NCBI GenBank assembly: GCA_018657065.1
Contig: JABHXU010000007.1
Span: 1-47,859, forward strand
DNA length: 47,859 bases
Reading direction: 5' to 3'
Source of the DNA: an archaeon
GTDB lineage: Archaea > Nanobdellota > Nanobdellia > Woesearchaeales > GW2011-AR15
The notes below the pieces were generated by a model, which did no database searches, was not told where the DNA came from, and was given only the letters and a program-made list of their open reading frames with translations. Positions 34,012 through 43,077 of the stretch are shown in pieces; the first letter of the stretch is position 1, and each line of letters begins with the position of its first letter. The position numbers were made by a program, and so were the translations under genes.

Positions 34012-36185
34012 TCTTCTTTATAGTCTGAATCTATAATTTCTCTTATTTTACTAGCTTTTTTTTCGCCAATTAATTCAACATCTTTTAGTTGCTTAATAGA
34101 AGCATTAAGTATGTTTTTTACAGATTTAAATTTATTTAACATAGGTTTTGATAAAATTGGTCCAATACCGGGAAGAGCGCTAATTAAATATTCTTGTTGT
34201 TCTTTAAGAGTCAGGGGTTTTATACTATGGAGCGTAAATTCTTTTTTATCATTTGATTGTTCTTTTTTAGCAATCATAGCGAGCATTAACGCAGTATCAT
34301 TAGAATTTTTTGTTTGAATTATTGGAACACCATATCCAACACTCACAGTTGTTAACATTCCTCTAATTGCGTTAGGATGAAGTTTTCTTTGTGTGTATAA
34401 ATCCTCTGTTCCTTCAAGAATTATGAGTTGCTTTCTATATTTTTTCATTGATTTTAATTGTGTAAATAATCTTTTGTCAATTAATGAATCAATAAAGTCA
34501 GGAACAGTTTTATATTCAATACAAAGTTCATCACTTACTAGGTAATCTCCAACATCAAGTTTTTTTAAATTTACTTGAATTCCTAAATCAATTAATTTTT
34601 TTATTACTCCTGAAGATTTTTCTCTATAATCTGCATAAACTGTAATTCCTTCGTCAGGAACTATAAATTCAGTTAGTGTTGTTTCTTTTTTTGCAATAGA
34701 AAAAGAGGTTTTCAATTGTTTTAAGATAGTATTCATTCTTTTTTCTTTATGATGAGAAGACCACCTATACCCTTCATCTCTTGTATTTTTAGCAATTAAA
34801 ACAATTACTTCACCTTTATCTTGTCGTCCTGTTCTACCTCGTCTTTGGATAGTTCTAATTGCGCTTGGAACAGGTTCATAAAAGATAACCATATCAACAG
34901 ATGGAATGTCAAGACCTTCTTCTCCAACACTTGACATAACTAAGACATTAAATTCATCATTTTTAAATTTTTCAATGAGGGAAATTTGTTGTTTTTGACT
35001 AAGTCCAGTTCCCTTTTTTTTTTGTTGACCAACAAACATTTCAACTTTTATATCTAATTTTTTAATTTCTTTGACTAAATTTGAAATAGAATCTCTATAT
35101 TGGGAAAAAATAATAATTTTTTTATTTTTATTTTCTTTTAATATTTTTTTAAGTTCATCATATTTAGGATGTTCAATCTTACTTTCTTTTAAATTTCTAG
35201 CTAATATTAATGCAGATTTAAAATTTAAATCAGCAACTAAATTTTTTACCGCTTTTGTTTTAGTTGTTTTAGCTTTAGAAACCAATTCTTCCATATAATC
35301 AAGTAAAGGAGTAACCCCTTGACTCTCAAGCATTTCTTGGGCATGTTGGATTTTCATTGCTTCTGCTAAAAGAGAAATTGCTTTCATACTTTCAATATCT
35401 TTGAATTCTTTAATGTTTGAAAGTAATTGACCTTGTAAAGCCAATATATCTCTTTTAGTTTCAACAGGATGAGATAGCTTAACGTATTGTTTAATTAATT
35501 CTATTTTTGATTTGTAACAATTTTTTAAATACCTTAAAACCGAACTAAAATATGTTGGAAGCTCAACATGAACCCACTTTATATTGATTTCTTTAATATA
35601 AGGTTTAACATCAGGATCATCATCAGTTCTAATTTCAACATCTTTAATATACAAATTTTTACAAACATCAGCAATTTTTTCAGCATTACTTCCTGGAGAT
35701 GCTGTTAAAGCTAAAATTAAATCATTTTTTGCTTGTTTATTGTATTGTTTAGCTATCCACACATATGAATAATCTCCTATTGCTCTATGTGCCTCATCAA
35801 AGCAAATAAGAGAAACATCTTTTAAAGAAATTTTATTTGAGATAATATCATTTTCAAGACCTTGTGGTGTTGAAAAAATAATCTTTGATTTTTCCCATAA
35901 TTCTTGTCTTTTTTCTGGTTTAACTTGTCCAGTAAATATTGCAAGATCTTTTTCATCAATATCTAAATGTTTTAAAAATAAATTATAGTATTGATTAATT
36001 AAAGGTTTTGTTGGCCCAAGCATTAAAATTTTTGAATCTGGAAATTTTGAGATTCTTTGAGCAGCTAACATTAAAAAAATATAGGTTTTTCCTAGACCAG
36101 TAGGTAAAACAACAAGTGTATTTTTGTTTGACGCTGTAGCTAGAATTGTTTGTTGGTATAATCTAGGATTGAAATCTTTGATCAT
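34008..36185 (-). CDS. hef: Hef-type helicase + XPF-like nuclease
   Basis: The protein has 725 residues. Helicase motifs: TGLGKT (29-34), DEAH (130-133), GLDIPSV (424-430) and QRRGRTGR (447-454). The nuclease region has D519 in ADYREK, GD at 546-547 and then EYKTVPD (557-563). The usual ERKxxxD motif therefore has Tyr558 for Arg. A C-terminal double helix-hairpin-helix (LPGIGPILSKP, VELIGEKKASK) completes the Hef layout. Hef processes stalled forks and is related to FANCM and XPF. A TATA-like box about 29 nt before the ATG is paired with a divergent one for the next gene. Confidence 0.94.
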   Translation of the reverse strand: MIKDFNPRLYQQTILATASNKNTLVVLPTGLGKTYIFLMLAAQRISKFPDSKILMLGPTKPLINQYYNLFLKHLDIDEKDLAIFTGQVKPEKRQELWEKSKIIFSTPQGLENDIISNKISLKDVSLICFDEAHRAIGDYSYVWIAKQYNKQAKNDLILALTASPGSNAEKIADVCKNLYIKDVEIRTDDDPDVKPYIKEINIKWVHVELPTYFSSVLRYLKNCYKSKIELIKQYVKLSHPVETKRDILALQGQLLSNIKEFKDIESMKAISLLAEAMKIQHAQEMLESQGVTPLLDYMEELVSKAKTTKTKAVKNLVADLNFKSALILARNLKESKIEHPKYDELKKILKENKNKKIIIFSQYRDSISNLVKEIKKLDIKVEMFVGQQKKKGTGLSQKQQISLIEKFKNDEFNVLVMSSVGEEGLDIPSVDMVIFYEPVPSAIRTIQRRGRTGRQDKGEVIVLIAKNTRDEGYRWSSHHKEKRMNTILKQLKTSFSIAKKETTLTEFIVPDEGITVYADYREKSSGVIKKLIDLGIQVNLKKLDVGDYLVSDELCIEYKTVPDFIDSLIDKRLFTQLKSMKKYRKQLIILEGTEDLYTQRKLHPNAIRGMLTTVSVGYGVPIIQTKNSNDTALMLAMIAKKEQSNDKKEFTLHSIKPLTLKEQQEYLISALPGIGPILSKPMLNKFKSVKNILNASIKQLKDVELIGEKKASKIREIIDSDYKED

Positions 36186-36209
36186 TTTTTTTTAAAAAAG
36201 AGTTTTTGT

Positions 36210-36246
36210 TTATATAATTACTTTAGAAACAACTTTTAAATATAAA
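36210..36246. promoter_or_regulatory. Divergent TATA-like boxes between hef and the PLP-fold gene
   Basis: A minus-strand box around 36210-36221 is about 29 nt from the hef ATG. A plus-strand box CTTTTAAATATAAA at 36233-36246 is about 29 nt from the ATG at 36269. Both fit leaderless starts. Confidence 0.55.
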
Positions 36247-36268
36247 ATCTTAATTCCAAGACGGATTT

Positions 36269-37561
36269 ATGGTAAAAAAACCACTTTTTAGAGATAATGA
36301 TTTGGTTGAAAATTATCCAGGAAAACCAATAGATTTAATGAGTGCTAGGTTAAGTATTGACTTGGATGAGCTTGTTGAATCTTTGCCTATGAAGGAAGGA
36401 AAGCGATTAGCTCAAATTATAAAATCTAGTTCAAAGAAGATAAATGGAGTTCATTCGTTATTAACATATCCATTTTATTGGTTGCGGAATTTTGTTTTTC
36501 CAATTGGTACAAGATCATTTAGTGATTTTGTTGTTGAAATGTACGGTGAAGAAACATCATTTGATTTTGATAGCGAACAAGTTGTTCATTTTCCTTCACA
36601 AAAAAATTCAATTAGGGATCCATTAGAATTGCTAGTTCTTAATACTATTATTAACCAAAGAGATCAGGGAAACAAAAATATAGGAATAGCAGTACCTCAA
36701 CCTAATTGGCCAGGAATTTGGGAAACTTTTTTAGGTTATGAATTAGGAGCATATAAACCTCTTCCCTTTTCAGCTAGAACCGAAGACGAATACGTAAGAA
36801 ACTTTAAAAAATTAGCTCAAAAAGGAGAAGTTTCTGTACATATTATTCCCGGTCAGATGAAGCCAGGAATGTGGAGTTTATCTCCAAGAGCACTAGAGTT
36901 GCTCGATGAAGTTCATAAAGAACATAACATTGTTCCAATTGTTGATGAATATTCAAGAAGTATCCAGTATATTCCTGAAAAAAGAGAATCTTTAGCATCA
37001 TTTCTTGATAATCCTGCAGTTATATTTCATACGGCAAAATTATTTGGTCATAATCATCAAATTAATTCTGCAGGTGCAATATTGCCAAAAAATCATAAAA
37101 ATATCGCATTTCATAATTTACCAGATGTAGTAGATAGGGTTTATGGGGATGCTTTACATGGGTTATGGTTGTATGGTGCTCAAGCAATAAGAGAACAAGT
37201 AAAACAAAGAAATGAAAAATTGGATGATCTATTAAATGAAGCAGGTGTTGATTCAAATGATATTATTAGATATTCAGATTCGCATCCTAATACCTCTATT
37301 CGTTTAGGAGATTATAGACCTAGGAATATAGATCCTGAAGTATTTTTTAGTGCAATTGAGAAAACACATGGTGTTTCAACAGTTCCGGCAGAAGGATTTT
37401 ATCATCCAAGTTTCTTAGCTATTCAGAGAGGTATGACTGGAAGAAGAAAACCATTTAAACTTCCAGAGTTAGTGAGATTAACTGTTGCAGATCCCAAAGT
37501 ATATGAAGAAGGTGCAAGAAGATTTGCAGAAGCAATTAAATTCTATAAGCAGTTTAAGTAG
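36269..37561 (+). CDS. Divergent PLP-dependent aminotransferase-fold protein
   Basis: The protein has 430 residues. The fold type I pattern is recognisable: QPNWPGIWETF, VDEYSRS with the pyridine-binding Asp, FHTAKLFGH with a candidate Schiff-base Lys, and a late RLTVADP stretch. The usual NPxNPTG segment is replaced by PGQMKPGMW, so it is a distant relative of class I/II aminotransferases and may use a different substrate. It has its own promoter and is followed 44 bases later by the DUF106 gene. The reaction is unknown. Confidence 0.6.
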   Translation: MVKKPLFRDNDLVENYPGKPIDLMSARLSIDLDELVESLPMKEGKRLAQIIKSSSKKINGVHSLLTYPFYWLRNFVFPIGTRSFSDFVVEMYGEETSFDFDSEQVVHFPSQKNSIRDPLELLVLNTIINQRDQGNKNIGIAVPQPNWPGIWETFLGYELGAYKPLPFSARTEDEYVRNFKKLAQKGEVSVHIIPGQMKPGMWSLSPRALELLDEVHKEHNIVPIVDEYSRSIQYIPEKRESLASFLDNPAVIFHTAKLFGHNHQINSAGAILPKNHKNIAFHNLPDVVDRVYGDALHGLWLYGAQAIREQVKQRNEKLDDLLNEAGVDSNDIIRYSDSHPNTSIRLGDYRPRNIDPEVFFSAIEKTHGVSTVPAEGFYHPSFLAIQRGMTGRRKPFKLPELVRLTVADPKVYEEGARRFAEAIKFYKQFK

Positions 37562-37573
37562 GTTCAGTCCAAA

Positions 37574-37584
37574 CTTTTATATAC
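37574..37584 (+). promoter_or_regulatory. TATA-like promoter of the DUF106 gene
   Basis: CTTTTATATAC is centred about 27 nt before the ATG at 37606. Confidence 0.55.
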
Positions 37585-37605
37585 AATGTCAAATTTTCAT
37601 GCAGC

Positions 37606-38406
37606 ATGGCAAGTTTTATGGATCCTGTACTTGGATGGTTGTTATATTTACATCCAGCACTAGGAATGATGGTTATTTCTTTAATTATAGCATTAACTAC
37701 TACTTTTGCAATTAAACTTCTAACTAATCAATCTTTAATGAAAGATCTTAAGGATGAACTTAATGAACTTCAAAAACAAATGAAGGAACTTAAAAATAAT
37801 CCAAAAAAAATGGCTAAAATCAATGAAAAAGTTATGGCAACAAATGGAAAATACATGAGCCATTCAATGAGACCAACCTTTTTTACACTTATACCTATAT
37901 TATTGGTATTTGGCTGGTTAAGTTCTCATATAGGATATTATCCTTTATGGCCAGATCATAATTTTGAATTCACTGCTGTTTTTGAAGATGAAGCGAGAGG
38001 AGAAGTAGAGTTAATTTTGCCCGAAGAAATTAAATTAATGGAAGGAGAATTAAATAGAGAAATTCTTAGAAATGAGGTTACTTGGATTCTCTCGGGATAT
38101 GAGGGAGATTACAGTATAGATTTAAAGCGAAATAATAAAACCTATTCTAAAAGAGTTTTAATAACAAAAGAAAGAGAATATGCGCCAGTTGAAAAAAGTT
38201 TTAGAAAGAAAATTTTATTTATATCAACCAAAGAAGAAAATGGATTAAATTCTGTAAAATTAAGTAATCAAGAAATAAAACCTTTTTCAGATGTATTAAT
38301 TTTAAAGAGTTTACCTTTAATTTCTAAGTTTAATTGGTTTTGGACATACTTTTTGTTTTCACTTATATTTAGTATGAGTTTAAGAAAGATTTTGAAAGTT
38401 TATTAA
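37606..38406 (+). CDS. EMC3/TMCO1-type archaeal membrane insertase (DUF106)
   Basis: The protein has 266 residues. Membrane segments surround residues 7-40 and 86-104, with a coiled, lysine-rich loop (KDELNELQKQMKELKNN) and an MRPTFFTLIPILLVFGWL stretch typical of DUF106, the archaeal relative of YidC, Get1 and EMC3. An extra extracellular domain of about 120 residues sits before the last membrane helix near the C-terminus. These proteins help insert membrane proteins. It is upstream of the ribosomal protein genes L34e and L14e, as expected for translation-linked genes. Confidence 0.85.
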   Translation: MASFMDPVLGWLLYLHPALGMMVISLIIALTTTFAIKLLTNQSLMKDLKDELNELQKQMKELKNNPKKMAKINEKVMATNGKYMSHSMRPTFFTLIPILLVFGWLSSHIGYYPLWPDHNFEFTAVFEDEARGEVELILPEEIKLMEGELNREILRNEVTWILSGYEGDYSIDLKRNNKTYSKRVLITKEREYAPVEKSFRKKILFISTKEENGLNSVKLSNQEIKPFSDVLILKSLPLISKFNWFWTYFLFSLIFSMSLRKILKVY

Positions 38407-38470
38407 GAAATTTTACAAAATACATGATATTTTAAGAATTCTGAGCATTAAACGTCTTTAATTTTCAAAA

Positions 38471-38481
38471 CCTTTTTAAAT
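38471..38481 (+). promoter_or_regulatory. TATA-like promoter of the L34e-L14e unit
   Basis: CCTTTTTAAAT is centred about 27 nt before the L34e ATG at 38503. Confidence 0.6.
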
Positions 38482-38502
38482 GACTTTTTTTTCCTTTGCC
38501 CT

Positions 38503-38775
38503 ATGCCAGAACCAAGACATAGATCAAGATCATCTAGAAGAGTTAAAACAAAACTCCCAGGCGGAGAAGTAGTCACACATTATAAAAAAAGAACACCAGG
38601 AATTTCTAAATGTTCAAAATGTGGTGAAAACTTAAAAGGAATTCCAAGAGTTAGACCTTATAAGATGACTAAATTAAACATTTCCAAAAAAAGGGTTGAA
38701 AGACCATTTGGTGGAAATCTATGTACTAAATGTGCTCGTTCTTTAATCAAAGAAGAAGCAAGAGAAGTCTCCTAA
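38503..38775 (+). CDS. rpl34e: 50S ribosomal protein L34e
   Basis: This 90-residue protein is highly basic at its start (PRHRSRSSRRVKTKLPGG). Two CxxC pairs (CSKCGENL and CTKCARS) form the zinc site, and GIPRVRPYKM is conserved in L34e. It is an archaeal/eukaryotic-type ribosomal protein absent from bacteria, which supports the organism call. It leads a unit with L14e 45 bases downstream. Confidence 0.95.
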   Translation: MPEPRHRSRSSRRVKTKLPGGEVVTHYKKRTPGISKCSKCGENLKGIPRVRPYKMTKLNISKKRVERPFGGNLCTKCARSLIKEEAREVS

Positions 38776-38820
38776 TGCGATCAAGGTAACTGCGCAGTAA
38801 ACTAAAAGGTGATTGTAAAA

Positions 38821-39252
38821 ATGTATGAAATCGGAAGATTATGTGTTAAATTAGCAGGTAGAGATGCTAGAAAAAAATGTTTAGTTGTTGATATTTTAGA
38901 AAATAATTATGTTCTAATTGATGGTCAAACAAGAAGAAAAAAATGTAATAATAATCATCTTGAACCATTAAATAAAGTTTTGAAAATAAAAAAAGGAGCA
39001 TCACATAAAGAAGTTGTAGATGCACTTAAAAAAGAAAAAATTGAAGTTGTTGATTCTAAACCAAAACAAAAAGTAGAAAAACCAACAAAGCAAAAAAAAG
39101 TTGATTCTAAAGTTGAGAAAAAACAAGTTAAAGTAAAAAAATTAAAAACTGAAAAAGTCCCAACTAAAGTTTCTGAAGATGATCTGAAATCTAAAAAGAT
39201 TTCTGAAAAACCTAAAGAGTCTAAAACAAAACAAAAAGTAGAAAAAAAATAA
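38821..39252 (+). CDS. rpl14e: 50S ribosomal protein L14e with lysine-rich tail
   Basis: 143 residues from the ATG at 38821; AGGTGA lies 8 bases before it, and the longer GTG frame from 38809 is not needed. Residues 1-75 are the L14e KOW-type domain (MYEIGRLCVKLAGRDA, then VLIDGQTRRKKC and HLEPL). About 70 further residues are lysine-rich and low complexity, with KQKVEK occurring more than once. Such tails occur in DPANN and some other archaeal ribosomal proteins. The gene ends 11 bases before the convergent TrmB-type gene. Confidence 0.93.
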   Translation: MYEIGRLCVKLAGRDARKKCLVVDILENNYVLIDGQTRRKKCNNNHLEPLNKVLKIKKGASHKEVVDALKKEKIEVVDSKPKQKVEKPTKQKKVDSKVEKKQVKVKKLKTEKVPTKVSEDDLKSKKISEKPKESKTKQKVEKK

Positions 39253-39263
39253 TTTAATTTTTT

Positions 39264-40082
39264 TTAATTCTTAATTATCGGTTTCATTTCATTCCAAGCT
39301 AAATCAAACATTTCTTTTAATGCGCTTGCAAAGAATGGAGTATTAACCCAAATTCCAATATCATAAGTTGGATGAACTTCTGTATCATCATTAACCATGA
39401 ACATCATTTCTTTTCCATCAACTAAAACAAATCTTGCTTTTTTGTCAGTATGTCTGATTTCAGCATATTTAGAAATTTCTTTTAATGCTTTATGTTCAGG
39501 ATCAACTATTGGAGCGGCAAGTCTTATTTTAACTCCCCGATTACTTAATTCTTCAAAAAGTGAAGCTAGTGTTTCGGCTTTTCTAATAATACCTTGCTCA
39601 GTTGACATTATTTCAACAGACTCTTCAGCACCACGAATAGTCATTTCCAAATGATTGTATAAATTATGTCTACCTCTTAAACTTCCACTAAGTTCACTAG
39701 GTTCAATTAATTCAACACCTTGGTTATGAAGTGATGTCAATTCTTTAAGAACATCTGTAGTTTTTAAGTTTTCAAGTCTATCAACTGCAGCATCAGCGTC
39801 TTTACGCATATTCTTTTTAACTCTTTCAACAACTTCAGAAGGAGGTACAGCAATGTATTTAATAGGTTTTCCTAGTTTCATAACAACAAAACCTTTTTTT
39901 TCAAGTGATTCAAGAACATCATAAGATCTTGATCTAGGGACATTTGCAATGTCTGATAATTCTCCTGCTGTCGAAACGCCTCTTGATAAAAGCGCTGTCC
40001 AAATTTTTACTTCGTATAAATTTAAATTAAAATATCTCCTTAATTTACTAAGGAATTCATCTTTAACAATCAATGTATTCAC
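39264..40082 (-). CDS. TrmB-family transcriptional regulator
   Basis: The protein has 272 residues. The N-terminal winged helix contains LNLYEVKIWTALLSRG, ELSDIANVPRSRSYDVLESLEKKGFV and KPIKYIAVPP, which is the TrmB pattern. A helical segment follows, then a sensor-like domain of about 130 residues. The start codon is GTG, preceded by a G-rich site. It is divergent from the ADP-forming acyl-CoA synthetase genes, so it may regulate them, but TrmB members regulate a wide range of metabolic genes and the effector is unknown. Confidence 0.88.
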   Translation of the reverse strand: MNTLIVKDEFLSKLRRYFNLNLYEVKIWTALLSRGVSTAGELSDIANVPRSRSYDVLESLEKKGFVVMKLGKPIKYIAVPPSEVVERVKKNMRKDADAAVDRLENLKTTDVLKELTSLHNQGVELIEPSELSGSLRGRHNLYNHLEMTIRGAEESVEIMSTEQGIIRKAETLASLFEELSNRGVKIRLAAPIVDPEHKALKEISKYAEIRHTDKKARFVLVDGKEMMFMVNDDTEVHPTYDIGIWVNTPFFASALKEMFDLAWNEMKPIIKN

Positions 40083-40114
40083 CCCACTAATAGCTAAAAA
40101 AGATTAATCACAAC

Positions 40115-40158
40115 TAGTATTAATATGTTGCGGTTTTTTTACCTTTTTGTAGTATTAA
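40115..40158. repeat. Direct 9-bp repeat TAGTATTAA in the trmB-like/ACD intergenic region
   Basis: Exact copies of TAGTATTAA begin at 40115 and 40150, 35 bases apart, both upstream of the plus-strand TATA box at 40182. They sit between the regulator gene and the acyl-CoA synthetase operon and are candidate regulator sites. The AT content makes chance possible. Confidence 0.35.
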
Positions 40159-40181
40159 CAGTTTGTCCCTACAAAGAAAAA

Positions 40182-40191
40182 CTATTTATAC
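40182..40191 (+). promoter_or_regulatory. TATA-like promoter of the ACD operon
   Basis: CTATTTATAC is centred about 29 nt before the ATG at 40216. Confidence 0.55.
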
Positions 40192-40215
40192 TCTTTTTAT
40201 AATATTTATTATCAT

Positions 40216-40848
40216 ATGCTTATAAATCAAAAAAAAGCAGGTGAATTACTTAGAAAGTATTCTATTAAAACACCTAAAACAATTATATTTAAAGAAACTG
40301 AATTTAATAAGAAAATAAAATATCCTGTTGTTTTAAAAGTTGATTCACCTAAAATTATTCATAAATCTGATTTTGGTGTGATATTTCTAAATTTACAAAA
40401 TAAAGAAGAAGTAAATAGAGCTTTAAAAACTCAAAATACAATTCTTAAAATGAATAATATTACAGATTACAATTTTATTGTTCAAGAGATGGTAACAGGC
40501 ACAGAATTAATAATGGGAATGAAAAGAGATGAAACTTTTGGTCCAGTAATTTTGCTTGGAATTGGTGGAATTTTTGTGGAAATTTTAAAAGACACAAGTA
40601 TGAAAATTGCACCATTAAAGAAAAAAGAATGTTATGATATGATAGAGAAATTAAAAGCAAAAAAATTATTAGAAGGTTATAGAAATACTAAAAAAGTAAA
40701 TAAAGATGCAATTGTTGATGTGCTTTTAAAACTTTCAAAATTATCAATAGATCAAAAACATATTTCTGAAATTGACTTTAATCCTGTGATAGTTAATGAA
40801 AAAAAAGCAATTGTTGTAGATGCGAGGTTAATTGAAAATGGTTCTTGA
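40216..40848 (+). CDS. Acyl-CoA synthetase (ADP-forming), beta subunit (ATP-grasp)
   Basis: The protein has 210 residues with the ATP-grasp_5 pattern: KYPVVLKVDSPKIIHKSDFGV, QEMVTGTELIMGMKRDETFGP and GIGGIFVEIL. In archaea ADP-forming acetyl-CoA synthetases make ATP from acyl-CoA in fermentation, or activate acids. The start of the alpha subunit overlaps its last bases, so one mRNA is expected. The order beta then alpha is normal for split versions. Confidence 0.9.
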   Translation: MLINQKKAGELLRKYSIKTPKTIIFKETEFNKKIKYPVVLKVDSPKIIHKSDFGVIFLNLQNKEEVNRALKTQNTILKMNNITDYNFIVQEMVTGTELIMGMKRDETFGPVILLGIGGIFVEILKDTSMKIAPLKKKECYDMIEKLKAKKLLEGYRNTKKVNKDAIVDVLLKLSKLSIDQKHISEIDFNPVIVNEKKAIVVDARLIENGS

Positions 40849-42235
40849 ACAATTTTTTCAACCTAAATCTATAGCAATTATTGGTGCATCAAGAAATCCA
40901 AATTCAGCAGGTCAAGGTGTTTTAAAAAGTTTGATTAAAGGAGGAGTTTTTAATAGTAAAACTAATAGACCTTTTCAAGGAAAAATTTATCCAATTAACC
41001 CCAATGCAGATAAAATTTTAGGGATAAAATGTTATAAATCTGTTTTTGAAGTAAAAGGTAAAATTGAGTTGGCCGTTATTGTTGTTCCAGCTAAAATTGT
41101 TCCTTACATTATGGAAGAATGTGCTAAGAAAAAAGTTAAAGGAGTTATTATTGTTTCAGCAGGATTTAGTGAAATTGGTGAAAAAGGAAAAGAGTTAGAA
41201 GAAAAAGTTGTAAATATTGCAAAGAAAGCAAGTATTAGAATAATTGGACCTAATTGTTTAGGTTTAATGAGACCGAAAAGTAGTTTAAATGCATCTTTTG
41301 GACCTTGTATGCCTAAATCAGGAAAAGTAGCATTTTTTTCTCAATCTGGCGCTTTGATTGATAGTGTTATAGACTGGTCACTTGAATCTAATTATGGGTT
41401 TAGTGCTGTTGTAAGTATAGGAAATAAAGCAGACATAGGAATATCTGAATTGTTGCTATGGGCATTACAAGATAAAGAAACAAAAGCAATTGCAATTTAT
41501 TTAGAAGGATTAACAGATGGAAGAAAATTTATGAAAATAGCTAAACAAGTGGCTAAGAAAAAACCTATAGTAGCTCTTAAAGCGGGTAGATCAAAAACAG
41601 GTATGAAAGCAGTTTCATCTCATACAGGAAGTTTAGCAGGAAGTTATGAAATATATAAAACCGCATTTAATCAATCAGGTGTTATCGTTGCTGAGAATGT
41701 TGATGAATTATTTGAAACTGCAGATGTTTTGGCAAATTTGCCTCCTTGTAAAAATAATATTGCAATAATAACTAACGGTGGTGGAGCAGGAGTATTATGT
41801 GCAGATCATTGTGAAGAGTTAGGTATAAATTTAGCAAAACTAAGCAAAGAAACAGTAAAAAAGCTTGATGATTCAGGGAAAATGCATCCTGCATACTCAA
41901 GAAGAAATCCACTTGATTTAGTTGGAGATGCACTTCATGATAGATACAATATTGCAATTGATACGCTCATGAAACAAAAAAATATTCATGGTGCAATAGT
42001 TATTCAAACACTTCAAACTATGACTCAACCAATGTTAGATGCTCAAGCGGTTTTAAAAGCAAGAAAAAAATATCCTAAAAAACCAATCATTACAAGTTAT
42101 ATGGGTGGAAAATTTACAAGAAAAGCAGTTGAATTTTTAGAATCAAATCATGTTCCAGATTTTAATGTTCCATATAAAGCCGCTAAAGCTATGAAGGCTT
42201 TAATCAAAAGAGAAGATTGGTTAAAAAATAATTGA
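40838..42235 (+). CDS. Acyl-CoA synthetase (ADP-forming), alpha subunit
   Basis: About 465 residues from the ATG at 40838; a TTG frame begins two codons earlier. It starts with the CoA-binding Rossmann domain (PKSIAIIGASRNPNSAG), then a succinyl-CoA ligase-like domain with GPNCLGL and SQSGALIDS. The segment SSHTGSLAG near residue 264-272 holds the His that is phosphorylated in related enzymes. The substrate acid (acetate, branched-chain or aryl) cannot be read from the sequence. It ends two bases before the convergent EamA gene. Confidence 0.93.
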   Translation: MVLEQFFQPKSIAIIGASRNPNSAGQGVLKSLIKGGVFNSKTNRPFQGKIYPINPNADKILGIKCYKSVFEVKGKIELAVIVVPAKIVPYIMEECAKKKVKGVIIVSAGFSEIGEKGKELEEKVVNIAKKASIRIIGPNCLGLMRPKSSLNASFGPCMPKSGKVAFFSQSGALIDSVIDWSLESNYGFSAVVSIGNKADIGISELLLWALQDKETKAIAIYLEGLTDGRKFMKIAKQVAKKKPIVALKAGRSKTGMKAVSSHTGSLAGSYEIYKTAFNQSGVIVAENVDELFETADVLANLPPCKNNIAIITNGGGAGVLCADHCEELGINLAKLSKETVKKLDDSGKMHPAYSRRNPLDLVGDALHDRYNIAIDTLMKQKNIHGAIVIQTLQTMTQPMLDAQAVLKARKKYPKKPIITSYMGGKFTRKAVEFLESNHVPDFNVPYKAAKAMKALIKREDWLKNN

Positions 42236-42237
42236 TT

Positions 42238-43077
42238 CTATATTGAGATTATAATAATTCCCGTAAGAATTACAAGGATAGCAATGTATTGATAAAATTT
42301 TAATTTTTCTTTAAGAAAAATCCTTCCATATAATGTTGATACAAGTGGTGCAGCAGAGGATAAAGTTACAACCACACTAACTAGAGCATATTGAATTCCA
42401 AAGTTATATGAAACAGCCGCAGTAACAACAAATAAACTAATTAGAAATATTTCCATTATTGTTTTTTTAGATACTTTTTCAATTTTTTGCTTTTTAATAA
42501 TTAAATGTGTTGTAGATATGATCATTCCCATAAATTCCATTAGAAATGATGTAAATACAGGCCCAAGAACATTAACAGGGAAGCTTACAAAAACAAAAAA
42601 TATACCCCAGAGAATACTAGCAAAAAAAGCATATATTAATCCTTTTGAAAATTTAAATTGTTTAATATTTATGGAAAGAATAATTATTCCAACTATAATC
42701 ATTCCAAAAGGAAGTATGAATTTAGAATTTAGAGTTTCACCAAGAAGTATAGCAGAACCAAGAATTGTAAACATAGCGTAAGAATTTGCAATAGGTACAA
42801 CAACTCCAACTTTTGAGATTTCTAGAGCCTTATAGAAAAATAAAAGAGGGATATAACCAAATGCAGAGATTCCTAAAGCTATTAACATATATTTTAGATT
42901 GTAGGTTTTTTTAGAAAATAGTAATAAACAAAACAAAAGAAAGGTTGTGAATCTCATTCGAATTACTAATGTTTGTAATATCCCAATCTTAATTATTGGT
43001 TTTTTAGAAATACCATTACTTAAACCAAATCCAAACATTGAGATTATTCCAAAAATAATTCCTTGCATTGTTGTCAT
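42238..43077 (-). CDS. EamA/DMT-superfamily transporter
   Basis: The protein has 279 residues and ten membrane segments, arranged as two EamA repeats of five (first GIIFGIISMFGFGLSNGIS, second FSKGLIYAFFASILWGIFF). These carry small metabolites, amino acids or sugars in either direction. Its start overlaps the stop of the hydrolase gene, so it is last in the Pelota-hydrolase-transporter operon. The substrate is unknown. Confidence 0.85.
   Translation of the reverse strand: MTTMQGIIFGIISMFGFGLSNGISKKPIIKIGILQTLVIRMRFTTFLLFCLLLFSKKTYNLKYMLIALGISAFGYIPLLFFYKALEISKVGVVVPIANSYAMFTILGSAILLGETLNSKFILPFGMIIVGIIILSINIKQFKFSKGLIYAFFASILWGIFFVFVSFPVNVLGPVFTSFLMEFMGMIISTTHLIIKKQKIEKVSKKTIMEIFLISLFVVTAAVSYNFGIQYALVSVVVTLSSAAPLVSTLYGRIFLKEKLKFYQYIAILVILTGIIIISI

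Noticed and set aside
37485-37715. Plus-strand frame covering the join of the PLP-fold gene and the DUF106 gene
   Set aside because: It overlaps two genes in another frame, and the DUF106 promoter and start fall inside it.
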